From NCBI GenBank assembly GCA_965644295.1, contig CBFFRP010000152.1, forward strand, positions 62,001-126,000: 64,000 nucleotides of DNA. Reading direction: 5' to 3'. Source of the DNA: Paraphysomonas bandaiensis. Its lineage: Eukaryota > Chrysophyceae. Position numbers and translations under genes: made by a program. Under the pieces are notes generated by a model that did not search any database, had not been told where the DNA came from, and worked only from the letters and a program-made list of their open reading frames with translations. This document shows positions 53,990 to 64,000 of this stretch, piece by piece; position 1 is the first letter of the stretch, and each line of letters starts with the position of its first letter.

Positions 53990-54112
53990 CGAATGTGATT
54001 ATCCATCCTTCATCTTCTTCAATATTCTTCCAGATTTTTACATGCTATTTTGGGGTGGGTGTGTACCTTATCTACAGGATGTTCCATATGAACTACATCT
54101 ACAACCCACCGC

Positions 54113-55025
54113 TAACGTATATTCCCTATACAATGGTAAAAACTCCTACTTTTAGAGAAATAAGTGGGTATAATACACCATATCCTCCATCTTTTTATAT
54201 CCTACGAATATACAACTCTACACTACGAGTCGTGGTAATTAGCGTACGGTAAAGTCATGAAAATAGATGATTTTATATCTATTTTTCAGAAATAGATAAC
54301 TTTTTCAATATTCGATGATAAATACTGTGCTTTTAACATAATAAAGCCCACATTATGAGCTACATTTCGCTATAATGGACTTTGTGCTGAAAATGTATGA
54401 GTGACGAGATATGAGCAAATGAGGTCAGATAATCCTATGAAAAAACACGTAAGAAAAAATTTCTGTCAACTTTAAATTCACACATTAATTCACACAATCA
54501 CATTTACACAAATCCGTTCCGACAATTTGAAGATAATTTTGTGCTCTATCCAGGGTTGGTATTAACTCTTCTGGGGATGGTCTATGACTGGTGGTAAAAA
54601 ATGACCCCTCTATGGACACCAGCGACACTCGAAATAAATTTGATACCCCAGAGCCTGTAAGTCAAACCAGGAAGTGCGGTAGATCACCAGGCTTGATAAG
54701 TGATACCAAAAGAATGAAACAAGATCACTATATATGAGCTTGAGAGGCAAATAGTGACCTGGTATTTCTGAAATGCCGACTGAAACTCCCCCTCCCAGAC
54801 CATCAGGTAAACGCGCTCAATAGATTTTACCTGCGTCTCTAACGGTAGATCAATTAGAACTTGCTTGTCCGGCTGCTTGAAAACATAATGCACCTCTTTC
54901 CGCTGCATTCATATCGATTAATTTGGCATCTGCGTCATGCGTAGTAACAGACACGGTGATGGTATGATTGTGAGTCGGAAGACGCCAAGAATACGAACAA
55001 GCGCCGTATTCATCTGAAGCGTCGT
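54113..55025. other. Region without a clear gene
   Basis: AT-rich. Short frames on both strands at 54684-54960 are open but without recognised domains. They could be the upstream part of the transposase relic that follows. Confidence 0.35.
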
Positions 55026-55385
55026 ATGGAATATGATGAGCTAATGAACGAAAGGAAGGCTGAAATACATGTATGGGAGGCTGGTGGGAAGATTGGATCT
55101 AAACCAAGAGAACATTTATATGTTTACCTTGACGAATCTTATGTAAATAGAAATTATTGCATTGGTTTCACATGGCACGTCTTTGTTGATGACTACGGTA
55201 GAACAGTAAATATAAGTAAAGGAAAGGAGAATGACTTGTTCTCCTCACGGCTATAACAAATGAGTACGGTATATGCTTTGTCCAAGCGTTGTAGAAAATG
55301 ATTGGAATGAGACTCTTCTCATAATCAAGGCTCGTAAGGCAGCAGGAGATTATCACCAAAACATGAACAGCGCAAGATTTTCATG
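55026..55385 (+). pseudogene. Tc1/mariner (IS630)-type transposase remnant
   Basis: The frame 55026-55256 contains LYVYLDESYVNRNYCIGFTW, the first-Asp region of the DDE domain in IS630/Tc1-related transposases (YLDESYVxxNxxxxxTW). It continues with GRTVNISKGKENDL in place of the family's GKGxR stretch. A frameshift follows. In the next frame, near 55300-55370, ETLLIIKARKAAGDYHQNMN matches the family's GDYHEEMN block. The N-terminal DNA-binding domain and the later catalytic residues are not seen. Confidence 0.72.
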
Positions 55386-55629
55386 CTAAAACTTCGAGTT
55401 TTTGGCTCGAACTTCATACACAAAAATGCATTGCAGATGTGTTCCCCATGTGCAATATGTACCAAGTATGTGTACATGTATGTTCCCACATACACCAGAG
55501 GATAGAGCATTGTATATACAGGCAGTGCGTAGCTCATGTACTCCTGCTGTCTGTATATATAGATATGATCTCATCTCATGTTACCACTCTATCAGCCTCA
55601 TATAATCTCATCATATTATCAGTGTTGAC

Positions 55630-55908
55630 ATGTCGAATATATCTGATCTTAATGATGATGTGCTGCGTCTCATCATCTCTATGATCCCACACACAGCTCT
55701 CCTTCCTGTGATCATGACTTGTAAGAACGATATAGTATACACTGATAAGAGAAGAGATGACGTAAGAGATAGCGTGAGAGATGAGATGAGAATGAGACTT
55801 GAGTCACATGCATCTACCTCACTATTGTATGATCCCACTATAATTTGTGGTCATATTCTGTCCACTAGTAAGAGCATTTTCAGATTATTTTTTTCAAAAT
55901 GCATATAA
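55630..55908 (+). CDS. F-box-like short ORF, uncertain
   Basis: 92 residues starting MSNISDLNDDVLRLIISMI, with PHTALLPVIMTCK after it. This resembles the first two helices of an F-box (L-N-D-D-V-L-x-x-I-x-S-M-I). The rest is charged and then hydrophobic with no repeats. It may be a 5' exon, a remnant or chance. It ends 108 bp before the open frame of the LVIVD/EGF gene, but joining the two makes little sense for a secreted product. Confidence 0.35.
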   Translation: MSNISDLNDDVLRLIISMIPHTALLPVIMTCKNDIVYTDKRRDDVRDSVRDEMRMRLESHASTSLLYDPTIICGHILSTSKSIFRLFFSKCI

Positions 55909-56015
55909 AAAATCCATACTCTGGAGATAACGCGATTATAAGAAACACTGGCCCTTCATATATCTGTAGCTAGATATGGTAAACACCTGATCATATTTCT
56001 CCATGTCTGGCTAAC

Positions 56016-57853
56016 TTGAATCTGTCTATTGGGGCTGGAAACAATAATAGATATGTACGTTATCATTATTGCAATACATGTACTAACCACAGCAGCCCAG
56101 AGCTATTTGGGCTCTTAGGTACACCTGATATTGCCGCTCGGGTGTATGTGGTGAATGAGGTGGCGTATCTTGCATGCTTTACTGCAGGATTGCTGATAGT
56201 TAACGTCAGTGATTCGACCAGCCCATCGCTATTGGGTTCTTATGTTACACCTGATATTGCCCGTGCGGTATATGTGGTGAATGAGGTGGCGTATGTTGCC
56301 GATCGTTATTCAGGATTGCAGCTTATTGACGTGAGTGATTCGACCAGTCCGTTGCTATTGGGTTCTTACGATACACCTGATAATGCCCTTGGGGTGTATG
56401 TGGTGAATGAGGTGGCGTATGTTGCCGATTATACTTCAGGATTGCAGATTATTGACGTGAGTGATTCGACCAGCCCATTTCTATTAGGTTCTTACGTTAC
56501 ACCTGATTATGCAATTGGGGGAATATATGTGGTGAATGAGGTGGCGTATGTTGCCTGTTATACTGCAGGATTGCTGATTATTGACGTGAGTGATTCGACC
56601 AGTCCAATTCTATTGGGTTCATACGATACACCAGGTTATGCCTATGGGGTGTATGTGGTGAATGAGGTGGCGTATGTTGGCGATCATTCTTCAGGATTGC
56701 AGCTTATTGACGTGAGTGATTCGACCAGTCCGTTGCTATTGGGTTCTTACGATACACCTGGTATTGCCTATCGGGTGTATGTGGTGAATGAGGTGGCGTA
56801 TGTTGCCGATTTTGATGCAGGATTGCAGCTTATTGACGTGAGTGATTCGACCAGTCCGTTGCTATTGGGTTCTTACAATACACCTGATAGTGCCATTGGG
56901 GTGTATGTGGTGAATTGGGTGGCGTATGTTGCCTGTAAAACTGCAGGATTGCAGATTATTAACGTTTTACCAAATCCTACAACACAGCCGACCACGTTAA
57001 TTCCATCTTCCATTCCCACATCGATTCCCACTTTGCTGCCGACCACGTCAATACCCTCTTCAATTCCCTCATCGAGTTCCACAACTTCAATTCCCTCAGC
57101 CAGTTCCACAACTCAACCAACCACTTGTGTTCCTACTTCGCAGTCTACGCTATTTGGCTACAGGGCGCCATCGTATTCTACCCCTCATCCCAGAGTCATT
57201 TCAGGCTATTGTCCCAATGGGTGCAGTGGTCATGGTTCTTGTGGAACCTTTGGTAAGTGCACATGCTATGCCAGAATAGATGGTGAGCCTGCATGGACCT
57301 TTGCTGACTGTTCTGGTCGCACATGCCCCAAGTCTACAGCTTGGATTGGCACTGTCGAGGGGGCAAATGATGCCCACCCCGTGGCTGAATGCTCTAATAA
57401 GGGTATTTGTGATCGATCCACTGGTGAGTGCGTTTGTTTTGAGAACTACGAGGGTGTTGCCTGCGAGAGAACCGTTTGTCCTAACTCTTGCAGCAATGCT
57501 GGTGTTTGTTTCACTCAGCTTCAACTGGCTGCTGAGGTTGGAAGGCTTTACACCACTCCTTGGGATGCTGAGAAGCACGTCGGATGCATTTGCGATCTCG
57601 GTCGTCGTGGACCGGATTGTTCACTTGGTAAGTACTGTATAATTATATATTATGTGGTTGTGATTTATAGTGTATTTTTAATTTATTGTGCGCAGTGGAG
57701 TGCCCATCTGGAGCAGATATTCTGAAGGGATATGGTAGCGAAGCTGGTCGTGATTGCTCTGGTCGTGGTCTCTGCGACTATATGGATGGCACATGTACTT
57801 GCTTCCACGGTTACTATGGCACCAGATGTGAATATCAAACCATTCTTGGTTAA
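56016..57853 (+). CDS. LVIVD-repeat and EGF-like secreted-type protein
   Basis: Exons about 56016-57627 and 57696-57853 (68-nt intron). The first half has seven repeats of about 42 residues with core [11 protein letters not shown]...[18 protein letters not shown], matching the LVIVD propeller-type repeat. A Pro/Ser/Thr linker follows (about residues 325-385). Then come Cys-rich EGF/teneurin-like modules ([59 protein letters not shown]). It ends in CEYQTILG. The true start is unresolved: no in-frame ATG precedes the repeats. A signal-peptide-like sequence ([17 protein letters not shown]) starts at ATG 56053 but in another frame. The gene may have an upstream exon or a frameshift. Confidence 0.8.
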
Positions 57854-57897
57854 TCGATATCATTTACATATTCATTAGATTTATACGACATTTGCAT

Positions 57898-58075
57898 TTG
57901 CTCCATTCTGAGCGCGTACTTAGGTAGAGCCGGGTTGGGGCTGGATGCGTACCTAACTAATATTTGATGAAGTCCCATCTGTTATTTGCTAGCTACCTAC
58001 TACTGAACCCAACTAGCTACATCATTATCACACGGCAGCAGGCTTTTAACGCCTATTACTAAATAAAGGACTTTC
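57898..58075. repeat. Joint of a hAT-like end and a LINE-like tail
   Basis: 57898-58028 is a diverged terminal part of the 50508-51259 element (CTCCATTCTGAGCGCGTACT, then CCAACTAGCTACATCATTAT and CACACGG from its other end, in reverse). It is followed at 58035-58075 by the LINE-like tail (TTTTAACGCCTATTACTAAA, then TTTCAATATTCAATATA) in plus orientation. Confidence 0.7.
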
Positions 58076-58531
58076 AATATTCAATATATATGCACTACAC
58101 GAGGCCTCAGATTACTGATGTGTGACTATATAAGATATAGGAGTGACAAATGTTTTACCAGTTGTTACACAAATATGTAGTGAAGTGTTCAGATTAATAA
58201 TCATAATTTCTTTCTTGAGAGTCCATTGTGTTCAACCAAGCAATGTCAAGGTTTACGTGTAGAGAAAAAGTTAACTTCAGTGAAATGTCCAATTCTAACA
58301 GAGTTTAGCACACACACATTCTTGTTAGGCCTATTATTGTGACACAGTACAACCGCTAGTACCATATTATTAATTTATACGATAGCATATTATTTCCTAC
58401 TTTTCGCGAAGTCAAAGGAAAAATCATAACAGCTATATTATTACTGTGCTTTCTTGTGATGTAACGTCGTATTCGTGATAACAACATGTGTACCTCATTG
58501 CACTGACGTTAACTGAACTGTATCGATCACT
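58076..58531. other. Intergenic region downstream of the carboxypeptidase
   Basis: AT-rich, with no gene or further repeat recognised. Confidence 0.4.
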
Positions 58532-59960
58532 TTAGTAAAAAGGCGAATTGCTTGTAAACGCATTAATCATCGATAAAGCAGCCTCAGGCTGATCCATTGG
58601 CACCATATGGCCGGCCTCCTTCACCTGGAGAAAAGTAAGGGAGCCTCCAGCGCCACTGGTACTGCTAGCGCTGCGCGCCCATCCCCCAAGCTGAGTACGG
58701 GCCTCGTCGTAAAACCACTCGTGATCACCTTCGGCATGGAAAGCCTCACGTCCGTCCCAGGCAATTGCGAGAGTCCACGCCTTGTTTCCCATCCAGTTGC
58801 AGATAAAATCGGTGTCTCCAGCATATATGAGAACACGAACGCCACCTTCAACCATTGGCGCTATAGTACCTTGAAAGTTTTTCATCCAATCGTAGGGAGC
58901 GATGGCAAGATCCACAGCGGTATTACACGAGACCCACTCCTTCACCTTGTCTGACACATGAAGAGCATCACGGGTAGACTCCAGATTAAGAAAGACGTCT
59001 AGGTTAGAGAAATCATAGCAGAGGTCGCTTTCCCCGCATGGTTTGCGGATGTCGTAAGGATTCAGCCCGGTACGGTAATAGGGCGTAGTTTCAACGAGAT
59101 TACAGTAGTCATCCGCAGGTAGACAAAGAGAGGTGTTTCCCTGGCATGCGGCAATCAGCTTCTGGCAGAAAGGCAGTCGGTCAACCATGTTTTCGTAGGT
59201 CTCTTCAGACACACATTTTATATCATAGGTGTTATTCATAGCCATCTGTGGATAGTAGCCATACTGGATCAGTGGATCCGTAAGGCCGTTGCCAACCCCT
59301 ACTCCTTTGAGATTGATCTTGACAGTGCCCTCTAAAGCGGCCTGATTGCCCTCAAAAATTCGAGAGGATATTGCTGGTGCGTAGTGGCCTCCGTAGCTTT
59401 CACCGAATACAAAAAACTCGTTTTCTGCGTACTGGGGATTGGAAATAAAGAATTCCTGAAGAAAATTGTACATATCCTGCGCATAAAACATAACTATTAA
59501 ATAAATAACATAACCACAACAATGAACGAACCTCAGCAATCTCTGTCTCATTGTGGTCGAGATCTTTAATGGGTGCACCATACGAATATCCGACATGAGC
59601 TGGCTGGTCAACCCACATAACATTCGCATTATTATTCCATGAATAGGGATTATTAATGGTAGATAGGCCATCTTCAGAGACTGTACAGGGACCATTCTCA
59701 GTGAGAAGACCGAGCTGTGAAGAGCAGCCTGGACCCCCATTGAGCCACATGATAAGTGGATCAGTTGATGGGGTATCACGCGATTCAAACATCCAGTAGA
59801 AATAGTTTTTATTAATGCCTGAATCAACATGATAATAACCAGACTGACTCTTAACTGTAGAGTCACAGAGACCGCCTTCGACTGGTTCACTCTTGAGGAT
59901 ACCACGTGCAAAGGACGTAGGTAAGAGTAGTAAAGAAGCGGCGGTGAGGATTGATTTCAT
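58532..59960 (-). CDS. Serine carboxypeptidase (family S10), secreted/lysosomal
   Basis: Exopeptidase that removes C-terminal residues, acting in the vacuole/lysosome or outside the cell. Exons 59960-59532 and 59476-58532, with a 55-nt intron, give 457 residues. The signal peptide is MKSILTAASLLLLPTSFARG. Family blocks: WLNGGPGCSSQLGLLTENGP (oxyanion-hole region), WVDQPAHVGYSYG, the nucleophile in FVFGESYGGHYAP (Ser), YAGDTDFICNWMGN (Asp) and EAGHMVPMDQPEAA (His). All three catalytic residues are intact. In PAHVGYSY, His stands where most members have Gly or Thr. Potential N-glycosylation sites (NET, NNT, NTS) are present. A TACA microsatellite begins 58 bp upstream of the ATG. Confidence 0.96.
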
Positions 59961-60016
59961 ATTGCAGATTGGAGGGTTGAATAAACTGATGGGTGTTAAT
60001 AATCTGACAATATAAC

Positions 60017-60017
<1 letters not shown>

Positions 60018-60047
<30 letters not shown>

Positions 60048-60680
60048 CATACATACATACATACATACATACATACATACATACATACATACATACATAC
60101 ATACATACATACATACATACATACATACATACATACATACATACATACATACATACATACATACATACATACATACATACATACATACATACATACATAC
60201 ATACATACATACATACATACATACATACATACATACATACATACATACATACATACATACATACATACATACATACATACATACATACATACATACATAC
60301 ATACATACATACATACATACATACATACATACATACATACATACATACATACATACATACATACATACATACATACATACATACATACATACATACATAC
60401 ATACATACATACATACATACATACATACATACATACATACATACATACACACATACATACATACATACATACATACATACATACATACATACATACATAC
60501 ATACATACATACATACATACATACATACATACATACATACATACATACATACATACATACATACATACATACATACATACATACATACATACATACATAC
60601 ATACATACATACATACATACATACATACATACATACATACATACAGTACATACATACATACAGTACATACAGTACATACA
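60018..60680. repeat. TACA tetranucleotide microsatellite, about 660 bp
   Basis: About 160 almost perfect TACA units, broken once near 60446-60452 (CACACA) and by CAGTACATA variants at 60644-60674. All three minus frames stay open and would read MYVC repeats. One is fused in frame with the carboxypeptidase coding sequence, but the normal signal-peptide ATG at 59960 is the better start. Confidence 0.97.
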
Positions 60681-60972
60681 TACATATTTAATGTAATACG
60701 GAAGTTACCCACTGAAAAACCCGGATTTTGACACTATAAAAACTATTCTAATAAACCGTTGCTTGATATTCACGCCCCATACTCCTGTTGCTGTATATAC
60801 AGTACAGTAGCTGCATACATAGTGTCATCAACAAGAAATGGATCCATTTTCTTGTATCAGTAAGTCTCTATATATGTCTATATGCCCAGGAGATTTTCCT
60901 TGTGCATTAAGACAATTGATATGAAGGGTATCATAGATCTCATCAAGTAGACTGGCGTATAGTCTCATAGGC
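60681..60972. promoter_or_regulatory. Upstream region of the last gene
   Basis: 292 bp between the microsatellite and ATG 60973. TATATACAGTACAGTAG lies at 60795-60811. No further feature. Confidence 0.35.
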
Positions 60973-63900
60973 ATGAAATTGAGCTCAAAATCAGACGATA
61001 AAAAAAGAAAAAAGAAAAGTCGTAAAAAATCACGTGATCGTATAAAAGATATTAAATTGACTGAGCTCTATGGAAAGGGACCAACTACAGATGTATCTAG
61101 TGCGGTAGATACGGATATATGGGGTATAGAAGATTGTCGTAGAGAGCTTAAGGAAGCGTATATATTAGCAGCTAAATGCCATACTGTGAGGAGGAGATCT
61201 CTACAGAATCAATCTGCGATTGGTTCGAAGACTATGGTCGGTCAGGTTCAGAAGTGGCGACAGAGTCGGTTGAAATCTCAGCTTTCTGCGTGTCTTTCTC
61301 GCGTAGTTCCCCGATTGGGGTTCATTGAGGAGAGTATACGTTTATGGCTTGAAGCTGTGGTGATGAGAAAGTGGAGTGTTCGATATGACGCTCTGACACT
61401 GCTAAATGAGCTAGATGCTTCTATTGCCCTGCATGAATATAGGTTGGACTGCATAGATGACCGCATGGATGAGTGTAAAGAGCTTGCCGTCACGCTGAAG
61501 ACGCAGTGTAATCTCCTTGCGTCTATGATGATATTTCATGAGGTACTACACTATATTCTCGCTATATGCCTTATGCAACATCGTACTACGTTGCAGTGTG
61601 TGTTAGAAGAAGCCAGGCGAGAGGCACTAAGAGTTGCAGGCACAGACCCCACCATCGATTCCCATGATGACGATGAAGATGACGAGCCTGTATTCCAGGG
61701 ATACACCGCTCCAGCTGCTGGAATGCCTCTGTCTCCCAAGGCACTCTCCTCGAATCCGCTTGTGCATCTTTACAAGGAAGGGTACCAAGATTACAAACGG
61801 AGTCGGACTCGGTCGGAGTGTCTTGACACCGAGGGAGTGCATGCCGACATTGCTAAGAAGTTCGAAGAGTCTATCGAGCTGATTAACTGCTGCAATAACT
61901 TGCAGGACTCCATTCGCGCTAACAGGAGCAAAGAGATGGTATATTTTGATATAGAGCTTCGACTCGCGTTACTTTTTGTGACTTTTTAGGTGGCGATCGC
62001 TATCGCAACAAAGACGAAGACCACGCTTAAGGTATGCCCCGCTCATTTGTGGTGATATTTGCTAATGCGGCCATGCAGCAACTCTGTGGCTTTTCGTCGG
62101 TGGGATCTGGTGGTGGCGACGATATTGAGGGCCTTTTTCCTAAGGACGGACGAAGGTTCTACTGTACTAGTTCCAACGACTCTGGTGGTGATATCACGCG
62201 CGGGGCAGTCGGCGACGTCATGACGAACAAATCTTCCCAAAAACGCTCTCTTCGTGCTGTGAAAGATTGTATTGATCACTTGCAGGTGACCTTTATATAT
62301 TTAATACGTGTAATTGTGATATATTTTGTATAGATGTTATCATTCCAAGAAGGGAGGGCAAAGGACGCACTGGTGAAAGTCATTGAGTTGAAGAATGAGA
62401 TTGCAGAGATGGACGACGAGGTATATGATGCCGTTGTGTGCAATATTTCTATATGATGTACAACTGTGCCTTAATTAATCGTCGCTTATACAGTTGGATT
62501 TGCATGAAAGTGAAAAGCCGACATCTTCGTCCCCTCATGCTCTCGTGTATGACATTGTGTGGGGAGCCAACAGCGTCCCTGTGCCGTCAACAGACCATAG
62601 TGGGAAGTTTGTTTTTTGCCGCAACGGGTCGTGTTACAAGGAGTTTAACCCGCATCCGAAGGATGATAGTACGACTTTAGATGAAGCCACCACTTCACTG
62701 GAGATGTCAATGCAGCAACAACAGGAGACAGCTGGATTGAAAGATTTGATTTTCACACTTAAGCTGGCAGGAGTATCGTCTGACCCCGCAGACACAACTC
62801 CCCCGGTGGTCTATCTCAAGGAGTTCACGGTTGGGGAGTTGTCACCTTTGCTTGCCCAGCTCCAGGCAGGTACATTACGTGTGCACTCAATTAAAGACAG
62901 ATTTTCCTCAGATTGGTTCGGCTCACATACTGCGGTCCTGGATGCTGTGTCGTCTCTCCCCGAGTCATCGTCACGTGATAGCATTTCCAAACCTGAGCAA
63001 AGAGATTCTATCTTCGACCAAATTTCAGCCGCCCTGAGTCAGCCATTTCTACGATTTGACTCAGATATATCAGGTGTCGATGACACAACAACATCTTCAT
63101 TTCCTGTTGGTTGTGGTCTCTTGTGGGATGAAAGAGCTATGGTGAGTCCATCGTATGCAACAGTGAGTTATATTCGTGTAACTCCAACGTAGATGTCATA
63201 TGGCCTCTGTGACCCATCGGGATGCCTTATTCCTGTAGGTATTAGCGGCTGCGTCGGCGTCTTCGCTAGTAGCTCGTCCTATCAGAACATTCTCTGTGCG
63301 CTGTCGTTGCGAGACTACATAAGCACCGAGATAGGAACTCATCTCCCCGTTGTAGTACGTATCTGTGCTTGTTTCCAGCTAAGAATATGACTATTATTCT
63401 TGTAGGTATACCTGTCATCGAGTAAATCTTTCATAGGCATGAACGTACTGCAACAGCACTGTGTGGTGAGAGACTTCCTCCGTGATTGTACTCCACATCG
63501 ATGCACATGCAGTGCACCGTGCAATTACCCTGCCATTCCGCCAGATTGTCCGCCGGGTATGCGACTCACGATTGAGAACTACTACAATTTGAAAGCATCA
63601 GAGAAAGCGCGCATACATGGGGCATGGTCAACCAATTATTCCTTTCTCAAAGAATTATACCCCACATCTTTACCTTTTGAAGTGAAAGAGGTTGCCAAGC
63701 ATCTACTCTACGGCCTTTCGGAGGCCGTTGCGTCAGCTAATGTCAGGGCGGTATGTTTCACAAAATTCTAAGTATGATGAATTGATTTGTCCGCAATCAG
63801 GCGAAAGAAATTGTAGGTTCTGCTACGTTTTGTTTAATAAAGGTTTGCGCTATATATCACTGACGTAATACTTATTCTGTGGTGTGTGAACAGGCCCCTG

Positions 63901-64000
63901 AGTTGCGATCACTGGGTAAGTTTGACATAGAGAGCGAAGTACAACCCGATTGCGGCACTTCAACGAAAGAGGGACCTGTCGCCCCCCTGGAAGATTTTGT
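60973..64000 (+). CDS. Unknown large protein, 5' part (partial)
   Basis: Eight exons seen: 60973-61938, 61991-62032, 62079-62285, 62334-62420, 62494-63141, 63193-63354, 63406-63750 and from 63894 to the edge, giving about 854 residues so far. The N-terminus is strongly basic (KKRKKKSRKKSRDRIKD) and could be a nuclear signal. Residues 60-320 are helical with an acidic patch (DSHDDDEDDEP). The later part contains CGLCDPSGCLIPVGISGCVG and a Cys cluster (HRCTCSAPCNYPAIPPDCPPG). No family recognised. Every splice keeps the frame and removes stops, so the gene is well supported. Whether 63919 (GGTAAGT) is a donor cannot be told. All seven introns are phase 0. Confidence 0.8.

Larger units (their letters stand above)
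51260..54112. repeat. Segmental duplication, copy 2 (longer)
   Basis: Counterpart of 43269-45578. It keeps an 817-bp segment (52970-53786) lost from copy 1, where the joint has 4 bp of microhomology (CAAT). It lacks the 144-bp MITE-like insertion. Both ends abut mobile elements or their remains. Confidence 0.92.

Noticed and set aside
55630-57853. Single gene fusing the F-box-like ORF with the LVIVD/EGF protein
   Set aside because: No in-frame splice found, and a cytosolic F-box is not compatible with Cys-rich EGF modules.
59887-60712. Minus-strand MYVC-repeat proteins
   Set aside because: Translation of a TACA microsatellite in all frames. The carboxypeptidase has its own ATG and signal peptide downstream.

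Overview
This is nuclear DNA from a eukaryote with many introns. Eleven genes carry about 46 introns with GT..AG ends, mostly 39-120 nt long, and there are LTR, LINE-like, hAT-like and Tc1/mariner-like transposon remains. A copia-type element, PTxxPTxxPT linkers and a giant cadherin/TIG-domain membrane protein together suggest a protist or alga, possibly a stramenopile. That placement is inference only.

Layout. 1-4155: 5' part of an MFS transporter gene, then the exosome cap subunit RRP40 (both minus). 4536-6650: a 50-bp satellite array. 7169-9600: LINE-like repeat copies and a 52-bp perfect inverted repeat. 9601-12842: a protein with several cyclic-nucleotide-binding domains (minus). 13467-13923: ribosomal protein S12. 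14700-15195: LSM7 (minus). 15954-19785: 2-oxoglutarate dehydrogenase E1. 20537-23118: an RRM-containing TRMT2-type tRNA uracil-5-methyltransferase (minus). 23574-24026: a small membrane protein. 24170-25460: a decayed histone deacetylase fragment between two repeat copies. 26337-27533: a nuclear-looking acidic/basic protein (minus). 27994-43092: one gene for a protein of about 4,979 residues with cadherin repeats, TIG repeats, Asp/Lys/Ser heptads, Pro/Thr linkers and about nine membrane segments.

43269-54112 is an accessory block. A segment of about 2.3-2.9 kb occurs twice. Between the copies lie an internally deleted copia-type LTR element, a coiled-coil/acylphosphatase-like gene and a terminal-inverted-repeat element with a hAT transposase remnant. 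55026-58075 holds a Tc1/mariner-type transposase remnant, an F-box-like ORF and a secreted-type LVIVD/EGF gene. 58532-59960 is a serine carboxypeptidase (minus) with about 660 bp of TACA repeats just upstream. 60973-64000 is an unrecognised gene with all introns in phase 0, cut by the window edge.

The conserved genes (S12, LSM7, RRP40, TRMT2, OGDH) are unrelated housekeeping functions, and nothing suggests operon-like co-function. Five neighbouring pairs are head to head. The most unusual signal is in the copia-type element: the 15 nt directly after its 5' LTR are perfectly complementary to a site inside the LTR, as expected for Tf1-style self-primed reverse transcription.
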